Shown: positions 21,666 through 34,266, numbered from the stretch's first letter. The stretch: 64,000 nt of DNA from Icerya purchasi (GCA_039619475.1 CM077115.1:226235064-226299063); one strand, 5' to 3'. A program made the numbers and translations. Notes: generated by a model from the sequence alone, not told the origin.

Positions 21666-22413
21666 TATTTAAGAATTATCATAATCACTCCTTGAGGTAT
21701 ACTTTTTTTTTATTGTAAAAATATAATTTTTTATCGAATATTTTTTACTTTTTAGTACATTTATAACGGTAACTTTAAAACTATTTTATTTTGCAGTTTT
21801 TAGTGTAGATATTTTTGAGTGATGGTAAGTCTAAATTGGATCGCAAGTAACGTTCAAATTTCGTCGGTGATGTTTGAGGATTTCAAATGTTCATTATCTT
21901 CGTTGGAATCTACATTTCCGTATTGTATGATACCGTTACTTCTTTGGGTTTAAAATATATATTTGTTGGGGGCCCCGCATATTCTAATGAAAATTTTTAA
22001 ATTAATTTATTATCGCAAGCGATGAAAGTATATCTCTAGGGGCGGGGGGGGCACTCTTTTTAAACGTTTTTTTTAATGACCACCGTGAGTTGTGCTCACT
22101 GTGATATTCATCGGTGTAATGACTTCTGGTTCCTCCGCTGACCAGTACAACTTTTAATAAACAAAATGGTCCAGAACTACAAGTAGCATTGTTACGGTAG
22201 GTAATATTTCCGTTAGTAATATGATTGCAAACTAGTAAAGGTTTCAAGTTTTTTTCCATTCAGATCCATATTTATCCCCGTGCACATTGATAATATTTTA
22301 ATTATTCATCCAGTGCTATATTAAAAAATTAGGTTTATCGCCAATTCCAATGGCAACCGATGTTAATAGTATCTTTAAGTATTAATCAACTTCAGACCGG
22401 CTTTTATTTTGTC
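21666..22413. other. Unassigned A+T-rich sequence
   Basis: A G-run (22039-22050) and TTTTTTAATGACCACCGTGAG at 22069-22089 may be an old copy of the repeat found at 22414 and 26425. No gene was recognised. Confidence 0.3.
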
Positions 22414-22558
22414 GTTTATTTTAATGGCTACAGTCCGTCAATGCTCAACGGTGGCTTCAGTAAGTACCACTGCTGACCGATTTTCCAACGATTGACGTCC
22501 AAATAATCAAAAGTTATTCGTGAACTAACGTTAAAAAAAGAAGAAAAAAAAAACAAAC
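22414..22558 (+). repeat. Interspersed repeat pair, copy 1
   Basis: It begins GTTTATTTTAATGGCTAC and ends GTCCAAATAATCAAAAGTTA, then TTCGTGAA and AACGTTAAAAAAAG. The copy at 26425-26598 has the same start, the same TCCAAATAATCAAAAGTTAT block and an A-rich tail. The A-rich 3' end suggests a retroposed element. Its class is unknown. Confidence 0.65.
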
Positions 22559-22739
22559 AGATACATCATGGACAATTTTTAAAGTCTCAGTAAAAAAGAG
22601 TACGAGGTGAAGACGACACTCATCGAAGTTAACTGACATTGAAATGCGTGTTTTAAAAAATTTCGACCGACTAAAAATTATTGATAACGGTCGCGGTGGT
22701 TTCAAGGAATAACCAGTTCGGAGATTTTATCGGCTCTGA

Positions 22740-23620
22740 AAATTGTTAGTTTTCGTAACGGCTGCTGATAAACAGAATCGTACGATTCGTCAATTCCGTG
22801 AGAAGCCATTAAACGCGCTGTTTGTTAACTTTTTTTTTTTTCTTCTTTCTAGCGGAATGCAATATTTAAAATATTTATCACAGCCGATGATACACGGCAA
22901 TGATAAAAGCGGGCCCGGTGAAAAATCTTTCCAGATTATATTTTTAATTAAGATAGATGAACAGCGCCATTATATGCGGACAGCGTGCGGAGATAATAAT
23001 TTAACCATACGGTGCTGTGTGTAGCGCGCAATGCGAATTTACCGATAGGAGATAGCCCGTTAAACGTCATCGTTCGGGGCAAGCAAGATCTGGCCGTCCG
23101 AGATAATTATCTGTCAGTTACCTGGCTACGTCACCGGCTACTTTAGATGCATCGATCGCGATAATATTAATACCTCTGCCGAGTAACGATGACAGATCGG
23201 AAAATCAGTTTCGGTTACCACCGGCGGCACTCTTTTATGGTGTCCATCAGCCATCAGTTTCACGCTGAACTTGAAGCTGCCCCCAGGTCGACTCTCACAT
23301 GTATCCGCATGACGCTGGATGTGCTTTTCAGCGTCCCTTAATATCCCGTCGCCGCCTTTGTTTATAAGCGCGACAATGTAACAGGTCCTGTGCAATTAAC
23401 AGTGAAGGAGAAATCTTCACTTTAACAACAACCGTTCTTTTTCTCTTTTCATTATGCGCCGGCAATTAACACGGCAGCGCACGGCTTACCGTGAAACTCG
23501 AAACGGTGCCATATTTCTTTAAAAACAGCGAAAAGGTAACTTTCAAAATTTCCGAATAAAAAGTAACGAAATCTCGAACAAGGCTGAGAACGTAAACTAA
23601 ACTAGACCGCTGTCAGTTCC
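22740..23620. other. CpG-richer block, possible regulatory sequence
   Basis: This block is richer in C+G and CpG than its surroundings. It holds a palindromic GATAATTATC (23101-23110), CATCGATCGCGATAATATTA (about 23150-23169), GCGCGC-type words and TTTATGG/TTTATAAG words of the Hox-binding type. Frames on both strands (22743-23024 plus, 23138-23395 minus) do not resemble a known family. Composition and motif mix would fit a conserved non-coding or enhancer region, but nothing here proves function. Confidence 0.25.
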
Positions 23621-24195
23621 CCGCTACTAACCATCTTGTTTTAAAAAGTTTCATAACGTCATTCTGAATTAATGATTTGATTAGAAAGCATCGTTACAGA
23701 AATAATATTCCAAAAAAGTAAAACGTCACACATGTAATGCAGCGAAATATAGAACAAAAACGGGATCCGACAAACTGAGCATTCATCGACAGCCCGCGTG
23801 CCAAGAGGCCATAAGATTTACTTTTATTCTCAGTTTCAAACTGTGTACGCCAGGCGGTGATATAGAAAGTTCTGATGAAAAAAAATGAAAAAGAATCCTT
23901 TAAAAATGGAACAGGGGGAATGATTAAGAGATAAAAGCAACATTATTACCGCTTCTTCGTATATTAACTTTATTATCCCGGTGTATAACAGCTTTCCGGC
24001 CGCCAATAACAAATACGAAACAAAGATACTGTACAAATTTTTTTATATTAATTAACAAAATTCAGAAGCAATTTAAAAAAACCGGTCGCTTTGCTGAATA
24101 TGTTTAATATCAATCTACTCGTAATTGCAATTTAACTTAATCACGATGGTGCAAACATTGCTGATAACGACCGGTAATATATGCAGTAGCGGACG

Positions 24196-24197
<2 letters not shown>
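23621..24197. other. Unassigned A+T-rich sequence
   Basis: No gene, repeat or RNA was recognised. Confidence 0.3.

Positions 24198-24231
<34 letters not shown>
24198..24231. repeat. (AATC)n microsatellite
   Basis: A tetranucleotide AATC run of about eight copies. Confidence 0.9.
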
Positions 24232-26424
24232 TGTATACGAAAAAGGAAATGTAAAATGAATAAAAACTTTGAAGAAAAAATAGCAAACATTCGTACAAAT
24301 CAAAGCCCGGTTCTGAAAACTGCATTAAATACTGTTTCAAACATGAACTTTAAACTTTCACGATTTTTAACATTTTCGCACATTTCTGTTAATGACGGTA
24401 CTGGAGAATACGAGTATAATATCGACCAAAAATTTCGCTTACAGATTATGTACATTTTCATTACGTATTACCAATTAGCCACGATGAGCGCAAATGCAGC
24501 AACAGACTGCGGTAGTCAAGATTTTTTTAAAATGACAATTGCAAACCCGAATAAATTTCCAAGAAACGGTGCGGAACCGGTGATCAAGTTTAAACAAGGA
24601 ACATTTCTTCGCCCGTGGCACTGATCAGTGTCACACAATGATACGCACGTCTTCATCTGTGAAGTGAAAAAGAAAACGAAATAAAAAACCCTAAAGAAAG
24701 GGTGCATCGGGTTAGCATAGATGTAAAATATATTACTCGGTGACGACGATGCAAGGCCAAGGGTTAAAAAGTTTAAATCGTGCTAGAAGCGGAGGTTATC
24801 TCGTAGCGAGCGACGTATTGGAATTACGAAGAGTCAACGTTCAACGGAATATCTTCGTCGTGGTGTCCAAGTGGAAGAGTAAAAAAAAAAAAAACTACGA
24901 AATGAGCGTAACGTTACCGTGCCGATAGAAACAACCTTGAAAATGAAAAACGATGAGAATGTTTTAGAGACCTTCTATAGGTTTTCGCGTTGTACCGCAG
25001 TGTCGCATCCTATGCTATCGGCGACGGAAAAATTAAATTTTGAATGTTAAATGTAAAGGAACGAGGAGATGATTAATCTTAAACGCGGGAAACTAAGGCT
25101 TACCCCCTCCTCCGATTAATTATATCGGTTGTTAGGAAATTGCCGGATGGTGAACTGAAAATCGATGCGATGGAAACCTTTCGCGGCTGCGGCTAAGACA
25201 AAACTAGCGAACAGGATTAAATGTGGGCACTCGGTTCATTTAGTGTAGCACGTAAGTTTCCTCACGACTATGTTAAGGTCACAGAGATTTCCAAAGATTG
25301 AGGAAGAAAAAGAAACTCCGTTCCCGGTTTTCTCTGAGCAAGGTTAATAGTTTTTCAGTGAAAACATTTCTTTTTTTTTTTGGTCTTTTTTCGTTTGCCT
25401 CGGAAGAGAAAATTTATTTCGAGCTTTTCCGGATTTATCGGGGTTTTATTAAAAGTTAAAAAAAAAAATACACCATTCTGAAATGTTTTTAAAAATGAAA
25501 ATATCGGTTATTCATTTTGCGTAAATTTCAAGTGTCTAGCGCAAATTGCTTAGAGCTAATGGGGTATTTCATTCCGGCACAATTCAAATCCTACCACTGA
25601 AAATTAATATCGAATGCAAATCACTTGCGCGCGCGCTCGGTTAACCAGTTTGACGAGCAGCCGAATAAATTTTTAGAAAAATAATAAAATTTAAAGCGAA
25701 TCCTCCCTTCTTTTTTTGTTTCTTTTTTTTACGTTTTCTTCCAACACACTTGAGCCCTCAAAAAGTATTTAAATGTTAGCAGAGCGAATTCGTGAGATTT
25801 TTAGTTTTCAGTCAATTCACGCGGAAAGAAGAGTAAGTAGCAGATTTTTACTAATCGGTGTATGTTTTGAACTAATGAAAAAATACGCTTTTATATTACT
25901 TTAGTGTTTTTGCAATTATTTTTTGAACGCCCGGGAATTAATTTTACACGAATATTTTCGGACGACGTCGTGTTATTTTCCACTCGTTAAATTGAACATT
26001 TTTATTTTTTCGAAAGCTGAAAATTCCGGTTACACGATAATCGGAGTAAACTTTTATTAAGTTCGACAGAAAAAGTATGTTAAGAAGTGTAATTGTGAAA
26101 TTAACAGACTGTAGTACATCGATTATTATCGCACGTTTCGTCGTAATTCCCGACCGCGGTTGAGGCTTAAAACATTATGATGATGAAGAAAATACGTTGA
26201 TTAAAATGAAAAAGCGATCAACCAACTTTCTAGCATCATCGGGCTAAGGAACTTTTTCAAATTTCTTAGTTGAACTTTTTTCTGGTTATATTAAAAAATT
26301 AAAGTTTTCTTTCCAATCAATGTTAAACACAATGTTATCAGTAATATTTTAAATACCAAAGACGTTTACGGTATATCTGTTATATTATTCCAAAATTCTT
26401 CTAAAGAGCCCCCCGCCCCCAATT
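24232..26424. other. Unassigned sequence with a 122-codon open frame
   Basis: A plus-strand frame at 24256-24624 (MNKNFEEKIANIRTNQSP...) is open for 122 codons, but shows no recognised domain, signal peptide or repeat. It is probably a chance frame. Homopolymers occur at 24883-24894 and 25371-25381. No other feature was seen. Confidence 0.3.
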
Positions 26425-26598
26425 TGTTTATTTTAATGACTACTTAGTATCTCGTGTGTCCACCAATATAGCCAACGACGGTATATTCATATGGTACCAT
26501 CACTGATAGGTAACTTCCGGAGAATACCCGGTGTCCAAATAATCAAAAGTTATTCGTGAAAGTGAACATTAAAAAAAAAAAAAAAAAGAAAAACAAAG
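26425..26598 (+). repeat. Interspersed repeat pair, copy 2
   Basis: It starts GTTTATTTTAATGACTAC and ends GTCCAAATAATCAAAAGTTA, TTCGTGAA and a poly-A run (26571-26587). It matches copy 1 at both ends but is about 30 bp longer in the middle. A C-run (CCCCCCGCCCCC, 26409-26420) just upstream recalls a MITE end. Confidence 0.65.
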
Positions 26599-28615
26599 TG
26601 ACCAGCATAAAACAACCTGTTCTTTTTGAAATCGGTAAAAACGTTAAATGCTACAAAGACACACGTGCTGTATTGTTTGTTTTTAGAAATTGAACTACTA
26701 AACATAATTTCAGAATATGCTAAATTTTCAAACAGAAATTTTTTTCTTAAAATAGATTTACGCTTTTGTTTTTTTCATAAAAACTGCACGCTTACAATTT
26801 TCGTTTTCCTCGCTTTAAAGAATTTTAATTCTAAACAAAGGCGCTACCACCTTCCGTTTAAAAGATAGGTGAAATGCTCCTGTTCCGGAATTTTAAAATT
26901 ACCTTCAGTTCTTGAAAACAAATAATTTGATAGACTTGGCCCGAATAATAATAATTATTCGGTGTACACCGGCAACGATACCGAGATATTTCTCTTAAAA
27001 CGTCACAATTTTCCGATTCTGATGTTTAACACGGTCGTTTTAAAATACCATTTCGGATATTTCAAAATGCGACATTTGAATAAACGTGAATTCCGCGACT
27101 TTAATTTTCCTATTAAACTTTGATCATACGATTTCTGACTGTTTTAAGCGCAGAATTATTAGCTCGCGCTGCGTTGCAAATTTTTTGGAATTCGCTCGGC
27201 TAATAATAATTTACGATTGCTCTTATCAAAGGAAATTTTAGTTAATAAGAAAAAGCTCTGCACATGCGGCCGCATATAACTTTGGTCGCTCGTTAAAAGC
27301 ATTTGAAGTAGTCTAGAAACATTCGGCGGTGGCGAAGAAGCCTCTTCAGAATACACTACTTCCCCCCTGGTCTAAGTGAAAGACCGGTGAAAAATTCGAT
27401 ACGAAAATAACTACGTCGGTAATCTACCTGAACTACCACCGCCTGTAGAAGATTACTAAAAGCGCTCGAAATACAAATATGACTGCTACTTAGAATATTA
27501 GATTATTACTAGACACGCGTAAATTTAATCTAGCACAACGTCGAACAGCGATTTATAAAGCATGGATATGTGTAATACGCAAACATTATCCGAAGAGCGG
27601 TTAATTAAACTTTTTTCTAGAAAAGCGAGTGACAAATCAACCCGAGATTCGTAGCGTGTAGACATGGGTCAATGCTCTTTGTCAGCGAACCCCCTCCCCT
27701 AAAAAATAGATTAAATACGTTCTCGTGATATTTCAATACACTTGTCAGGCGGCAGGGAAAAATTTCGTAAAACTTTTTTGTTGGAGCCGCGTTTTCGTCA
27801 GATATAAAATCGTATTGTTCGAATTGGTTGTGATGTTCGAAAAGATGGCTCAACCATTCGCCGCCCATAAATCCGTAAACAGATGCCAAAGGAACCGAAG
27901 CTCCGTTAAAGATAATTTAACCGGTGCTAAACTTGACGGGGCTTGCGGCAGTTACTCGATAAGAAAACCGAATCTCATTGAAAGAAAGATCTGGATAATT
28001 AATCGCCGACAATCTTTATCATTTCAAAACGATTAAAACTGATTTTCAAATAAGTGACAGTTTAAGAATGAATATAACGGCACGGAAAAGCGCATGATCT
28101 GTAAATATCGCGAATCAAAATTATGTACGAAATTCCGTAATGAAACGGATTTAGGGTACACCGTATCGTTGTTTCCAATTTTAGTGAAGAACAAACCCCC
28201 GGGTAAACGTTTAATTAAGGAGAATAAAATTATAAATTACGTCGAATTCTTCAACCAAAACCGTACCGCTAACACTCGCAGAGTAGCTTAATCCGAAATA
28301 CGTTGTTGTTACGAAAGAACTTGATGAGAAACCGAATGTTGCTAAAGTTGACGATTGATTGATTCGTTGAAAAATAATTAAAACTTTAGGTTGTCTGGTG
28401 AAATATTCTCGCTAGCGTTTGTAAAAACGAAAGTTTGCTACAAATTTCTCTAACATATACATGTATGTGTCCTAATTTTTTCTCCCCGGTACTTCTCTAA
28501 TAGAGAAATATGTTGAAAAATGAAATTAGTTGAGGTGCAATAATAGTACGCGCAATTACACAAACAACAAATTAAGAAGCCAGTTTTTTTCTTTTTTAAA
28601 GTCTCGAGAAATAAA
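26599..28615. other. Unassigned sequence
   Basis: Open frames at 27725-28036 and 28094-28291 (plus) and 27617-27889 (minus) have no recognisable domain. The middle part (27100-28300) is somewhat richer in CpG. No RNA gene or repeat was recognised. Confidence 0.3.
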
Positions 28616-29180
28616 CAAAAACAAGCTCAGCCAAGCATGACGTTTCGTTGCGCTCATGGTTATTTCGTACGTTAAGATATAATGCTAAATTCAAAACAAA
28701 GAAATCTGATTTTCCGCGCCGCAAAGAGAGAGAGAGAGATATTCACGCCTTTTTTTTTGCCAATTTCGAAAGTTTCGTTAAGAAAATGAAATGCGGTCTC
28801 GTCTCCGACAAATAGCGACGACCTTTCCCCATCAATGCCCGGAAAAAGAAAAAAATTCTCAAACATTTCGAGCTTTAGGCGCCCCGAGGGCCTAAATATA
28901 AAGTCGTAGCTCGGCTATAGTTTTCCTATAATGCATATGTTTAAGATACGTTTTGGTTTCCTTAACTATGTGAACATCCTCTTCTTTTTCTTTTTTTTTT
29001 TTTTGCTGTTTTTGGTCCGTAAATAATTTTTTAATTTTATAAAAGAGCTTCTGCGTTTTATTTTATATTTTCAGTTTCACTTTTAAAGGATTACCGGCTG
29101 GCGACGATTTATGAATTTTTTAAGGTCGTTTTAAATTCCATATTATGTATTCTTGGCGGGTTTTTATCGCCCAGGATGTC
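28616..29180 (+). mobile_element. Helentron/HINE-like element, short-core copy
   Basis: It starts AAAACAAGCTCAGCCAAGCA, like the ends at 14918 and 45733. The 5' domain, less than one satellite monomer (GAAAGTTTCGTTAAGAAAAT, GACAAATAGCGA, GAGCTTTAGGCGCCCCGAGG) and part of the 3' domain (TATTCTTGGCGGGTTTTTAT, CGCCCAGG) follow in order. The terminal hairpin is missing. A GA run (28725-28739) lies in the 5' domain. It shows that the number of core monomers varies widely within the family. Confidence 0.75.
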
Positions 29181-29488
29181 TCGTGTAAATCGAAAATGTG
29201 CGATCTAATATTTTATAAATCGATCTGGAAATTTTTGATTAAAATCGGCGATCCGATCGTTGTAACGTTTATATGTTTGACATAAACGTAAATGAGTGTT
29301 ACTTTATCACCTCCATGCCGGCTTAAAGAGGGCGAACCACATAACCAGCGAATCGCTGTATCGGATCGTGTTTAAGCGATAAGGGGTAATAAACTGCACC
29401 AAATGAAAAGTGTTCCGTCAGCATTTGACTAATTACATCGAAAATAGAGTATATTATTAAGGAGCTAGAATTCTTTGAGAGAAATAGG

Positions 29489-29790
29489 ATGATTTTAAAC
29501 ATTTCCGTCTTAGGCACGTTGGTAACGCTGACTCTTCGATCTCAATTACGTCGAGTCGGTCATATGATATGTACGGGAAACGGCAGAGCCTCCAAGCTAA
29601 TGCGCTCGAGAAAGGTGCACCTTTACGCAGTGGACAATAGAAAAAAAAAAAAAAAAAAAGCTTCAAAAACCATCTGAATACACCGTCGAAAAAAGCAAAT
29701 ATGCAGCCAGACGGGGAGGGGGCGTGGCTCAGGACCAAAAGAGGTGGAAACATCTTGCATGGAAGGAGCTGAGATGATAGGTTTAAAAGC
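29489..29790 (+). pseudogene. LINE ORF2 C-terminal remnant (RTE-like)
   Basis: The frame from 29489 reads TLRSQLRRVGHMICTGNGRA. This matches the L-R-W-x-G-H-x-x-R-M pattern near the C-terminus of RTE-like and related endonuclease/RT proteins. A poly-A interruption at 29641-29658 breaks the frame. Downstream the reading QDQKRWKHLAWKEL resembles the usual D-R-x-K-W-R ending. A 143-codon minus-strand frame over the same bases is a shadow. No RT palm is present. Confidence 0.4.
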
Positions 29791-30037
29791 AAGATTAACA
29801 CGGAATCGACGATGGTACATTTGTAACACTTGTGGACGTTTGTCATTGGAAAATCTCGACGACATATGAGAAGCCCTCGTAACTTCACAATCTGATGTAG
29901 GGGGTGTTCGCACTATACACGTAGTAGTGTCGCTTATGGAATATGAAAAAGTAAAAATTTAAAAATCGAAGAATAACTGTCCATATAAATCTTGTAGATC
30001 TGGTTCCCGAGCCATCACTTTGTAAAAAAATACTATT

Positions 30038-30107
30038 ACTATTATTACGATTATTATCATAACGACAGTCATGATAAAGATGATTATTGTTATTATTGTT
30101 ATTATTA

Positions 30108-30150
<43 letters not shown>

Positions 30151-30183
30151 CATTATTATCATTATTATCATTATTATCAGCAT
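30038..30183. repeat. (ATT)n-type microsatellite
   Basis: A long ATT/TTG trinucleotide tract with interruptions. It produces a false Ile-rich reading on the minus strand. Confidence 0.95.
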
Positions 30184-30189
30184 AATTAT

Positions 30190-32599
30190 TGCTAGCGCAG
30201 GCACTAGGCGACGGATCTGAGTTGGTGGTGCCGGTTAATTCAGAGAAACGGCTGCGCGATCGATGCGAACAGAGTAATAATAAAAATAAAAGGAAGGAGC
30301 GAGATGTGGGCTGATTGAAGGGGTCGGTGATTTTGTATGAAATTAACGTTGTTTTCAGTCAGAAATAAATGTCGATAGGCCGTTCGGATTGTTGTCGAAG
30401 CAATCTGTCACCGGACGGAGGAAAGCTGTGTTCGGCGTAAGCGAGCTGATCATGCGATAATGGCAGAAAACGGGGAAAGAAAAGCCACGGCAACGCAGAA
30501 AAAGTATAAACAAGTACAAGTGCAATTGCGAAATGCAGGCAACAGAGAATGTGCGCGACAGCAGCCTAGCCTAGCCTAGCCTGGCCTATCGCGCAAGTAC
30601 TTTACAGAAAACAATCTGACTAGCGAATGGTATACAGAGTGTCACACACTGTAACATATTCATTGTATTGGCCGTAGTCCGGCTTCGCTCTGTGCCATAA
30701 ATAGAGTAACTACACATACGGAGACGCGATACAAAGTTCAGAGCTGCTGGTCAGTGATGATGTTCCGGGATAAGTAAATGAAATACTTTGGCTGGCGAAG
30801 GAAGAATACGTAATATATTTCATGTATAATCGAGAAGACGGTTTAAGCAGTCGCTGTTGTCGTCGCTGTTGCAAACTGAGAAGCCACTAGAACTGCGCAG
30901 ATTATGCCTATTATGGCTCTGCGCGCAGCTACACATACAGACGCGTCCGTACATATAAATTATTATTTCCTGCCCAACATTCGATTCTGTCACTGTGCCG
31001 CTAACCTGCTGCCGTTCATCTCAGACTAACATTCAACAGCATCCGCTTCCTAATGTACGCCTCCCACTCTGTTTACATAGCAGCCGCTCTATTTGTTCAA
31101 ATCGACCGTACGCCGCTTCTATTACACGCCGTCATCTTATCTTATCTGCAATTCGCATCAAACGCTCGTCCTGAATTTTAAGTTCCCCCCTCTGCTCATC
31201 AATCCGTTCTTCGCGAGACCACCATGTCAGAACAGCCTCAACTTTGTACCAGCTACCCCCCCCCCCCCCCGCCGCCGCCGCGCTATTTTTTTTCTTTCAC
31301 CGCGAACCCAACTCCACCGCTGTTTCATTTTTTGCAGATAATTACTCGACGGTACGGTGCAAGAGTGAAGATGAAAACAACGAATAAACGATTCACGTTC
31401 GAGGGAGCAATTAAACGCTTTCTAATTTTAGTATTAAATTCCAAAATCGATGTAAAGTGCGCTTAACTTCTGCGTGATATTCTACTTCTTTGTTACTAAA
31501 GTTCTACTTGAAAGTACTCTGACAAGGCCGTTATGATTTCAGTTCTATATATGTATCCGCCGGACAGCTTTAATCGCTCTAATTCCGTTTCATTTAACTC
31601 TTCAACTAGTAAAAGGCTAGGCCATGTCGCGCTTTTCCAGCCGTGTATTTTTTTATAAGCTAGCTAAAATTTCCTATTATGTATTAGTACGGCCGGTGTT
31701 TATACGGGCGCTGGTTGCCGACCGGGTCGAAAATTCAATTCAGTGTTGTCTTAATGCGGTACATTTGTTTTTTTCTTGTTTTTTCGAAAGATAGCGCAGT
31801 GATTTCCCGTTGCCTAATGATTGAGTATTTCAGCTCCCCTAACCGATATGTCCAGTTTTAAGACGCTGAAAGACTGCCCGCCAAAACTCAATAAAAGGTC
31901 TTCCGGCTAAACATTTTCTATTTGACCCTGGGCGCGAGTTGTGTTGGCAGTTCGCATGTTGTTGCCGCGATTGTAAAGCTTACCGGTAGTATTTCCTAGT
32001 ATGTTGTAATGTCGCCCCTCTATTTCTCCTGTCAATTTTTGGTGGCGTCTTACGTTGGCTTTCTTGACAAGCGCTAAACCTACCAAAGCGGAAACTACCA
32101 GCCGTACGATTGGAGCAGTTTCGTTTATCCCTCCTCCCGGTGATAGATTGGTACGTTATAGACACTCGACTGGCCGTTTATTGGAGAAGCCAGCTCTAGT
32201 TACATCATCCTGAGCCTCGGGATAGAAACATTTCTTCAGAAGAATTATTACATTAGGGAATAATCTGCAAAGCAGCAGATTCAAAGCTTGGAACTAATTA
32301 ACGGGTGAAAAATAACACGGCTCAGCTAAATTATAAAGAAATTTCAAAAAAATACTGATTATTTCGTCTTCGTAATAAACGGCATTTTCACCAATCCGCA
32401 TAAAAATTAAAAAACTCTCCAATATCTGAACCTTCTGAGGTGGCAAATGTGTTTGCCACACACATTATTAGTCATGAATTGCCGTCTTCGGTTTACCCTC
32501 AAAATTTCCTATTTTTTATAAAACAAAGAAGGAAAAATTCCAGGTAACTTTTAAAGTAGTAACGCCGATGAATACAACAAACCTATTACTTTAGGCAAG
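30190..32599. other. CpG-richer stretch, no gene recognised
   Basis: About 30240-31400 has more C+G and CpG than the background, with a short AGCCT tandem (30560-30585) and a C-run (31257-31270) followed by GCCGCCGCCGCC. A TATA-like CATAAATAG lies at 30696-30704 and TCAGT words at 30751-30755. Spacing does not fit a standard core promoter. Short frames at 31093-31466 are compositional. From 31480 to 32600 nothing was recognised. Confidence 0.25.
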
Positions 32600-33200
32600 C
32601 TTTCCGAAATTTCATTTAAATAATTCAGCCCCGGGCGCGGACGGAATTCATTCGCTGATGTTAAAGCACTGATCCCCACAAGTCCGTTCCTACCTTATAG
32701 CAATTTACATATTTTTCGACGTAGAGAAGGTAAATGAACGGGTCTGGCGCCTGCGACTACTCCGAAAGATGGTTTTTAAGAACAATATTACGGGAAACAA
32801 GATTATACATTTTAGAAATGTTATCCATGACAGAATCGACCTATGTGAAAATAAGTAAGTCCTTTTTGAAATTACAATTCCGCTGTTCACAATCCATGGC
32901 TCGATGACTGCATATTTGTAAATTTAAACCTGTTATTTTCTCTATTCCATCAAACCGTCATGCTGACAGTCTTCCTCCGAATCCCCCCCCCCGGTCCCTT
33001 CTTTTTACCGATGACCCGCGAACATTTCCCTAGCAGCATCGAATATCTTTTCTATGCCAAACAGACCTTCTCACATTTTTCTGCATATTGGAGTTAATTT
33101 TGATAGCAAACTATCCTAGCGTTCTCAACTCGTATCCATTAAAAATAAGTGTGGTAAATATATCACTACGTTAAAACACCGATACTTTAGAAGCCATAGC
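32600..33200 (+). pseudogene. Non-LTR reverse transcriptase fragment
   Basis: Reading across frameshifts gives NSAPGADGIHSLMLKH (about 32622-32670), then IFFDVEKVNERVWRLRLLRK (about 32710-32769), TGNKIIHFRN, and finally HIGVNFDSKLS-RSQLVSIKN and CGKYITTLKHRYF (about 33080-33195). These are the S-A-P-G-x-D-G finger motif, the D-x-x-K-A-F-D palm motif (A-F-D here replaced by V-N-E) and the L-G-V-x-F-D-x-x-L post-palm motif of Jockey/I-like RT. The fragment stops abruptly at about 33200, where a minus-strand relic begins. It is not functional. Confidence 0.7.
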
Positions 33201-33214
33201 GCCCTTCCCCCAAA

Positions 33215-33958
33215 AAACCAAAGTAGAAGAAAATGAGAGAATATGAAAAGCGTCGACAAAGAAAGGGGAGCACCGTGTTTTAACAGAAAAAAGGACGATT
33301 GTTCATCTGGGAAGGCGAAGATTGAAATGAAATCTGATTAGCGCTGCAAAGAAAATACGTGAAAGAGAAGTGAAAAGAACAGAATAGGCTAGGTATAAAC
33401 GAATAAATGATGCAGGAGAACTGTGATTAAATCGAAGGCGACAAATAGCCGAAGTTATAAAACGTTCTAAAAAGTAAAAACATCCGTAAAACCGTAAACG
33501 GAGAAGAAGAGATAGTTGAATAGAGAGATTAGATGTAGCCGGGGTGCTGGAAAATAAATATTAGGAGCTGATTCCGAAATAAACCATTTAGAGAAAGAAG
33601 TGCTATATTGTAAATTGAAAAAATGCCTAAAAATCTGCCAATAGAAATGGAGAAATAGACTATAATGAAACTGCCAACGCTTTGCCTTCGATGCCTAAAT
33701 GACCAGCAATCCACAGCAGATCGATCTTGATATCGAGTGAAAAGGGAAAAGTTCCGAGGTAATTATATAATTAGAAGATAGAGAAGGAGCAAAGAAGTAT
33801 AGCTTGCAGAACTGCAGAACGCACTTTTGAAATTTGGGACTACGAGAATAAAAAAATAAATTAACTGACCTCGTGTATATATGATTAAGTTTCATGGAAA
33901 CCGACTGACTCTGTTTTGAAGGTCGTGGTACTCGCGAACAAATACCCAACATTAAACA
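33215..33958 (-). pseudogene. Non-LTR RNase H and 3' region, tail-to-tail with previous fragment
   Basis: On the minus strand LLWIAGHLGIEGKALAV (about 33680-33730) matches the RNase H signature W-x-P-x-H-x-G-I-x-G-N-E, with Pro and Asn lost. Downstream (lower coordinates), frames such as QISFQSSPSQMN may be the C-terminal region. Upstream frames near 33800-33950 (QSQSVSMKLNHIY...) show the S-V-L-like stretch that precedes this motif. The plus strand is A+G-rich, as in the relics at 11.2-13.3 and 51.0-51.6 kb. Confidence 0.6.
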
Positions 33959-34230
33959 ACTAAAGGAAAAGCTAAGATTCCACTGTGATCTTTTGTTTTA
34001 GATAAAAATCTTCGACGCACAAGATTATGTTTGAAAAAATTTCGATAAAAACAGAGGAGTTTCAAAAGTATAAAAAAAATACCTATATGAAAATAATAAA
34101 ATTCTGTTTACGTTGGCGTGGATTTGGAACCGGAAAAAGCGCGTGTCAAAACTAGTACCTCATATCCCATTTCCGTTATAACATAATTAGTATATTTAAA
34201 TACGATATGTCGAAGACAGAAATATATTTT

Positions 34231-34266
34231 AATACATTTTAATACATTTTAATGTATTTTAATATA
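34231..34266. repeat. 10-11-bp tandem repeat
   Basis: AATACATTTT-type units repeat four to five times just left of the MITE and share its TTTTAAT end. Confidence 0.7.

Noticed and set aside
24256..24624. 122-codon plus-strand frame as a possible gene
   Set aside because: No domain, no homologous copy in the window, no splice context. A frame of this length is expected by chance in 64 kb.
29457..29888. 143-codon minus-strand frame
   Set aside because: It overlies an LRRVGHM-type LINE remnant on the plus strand and is stretched by a poly-T run coding for Phe.
30690..30760. Core promoter (TATA-like CATAAATAG with TCAGT)
   Set aside because: The distance between the two words is well above the usual ~30 bp, and no downstream exon is visible.
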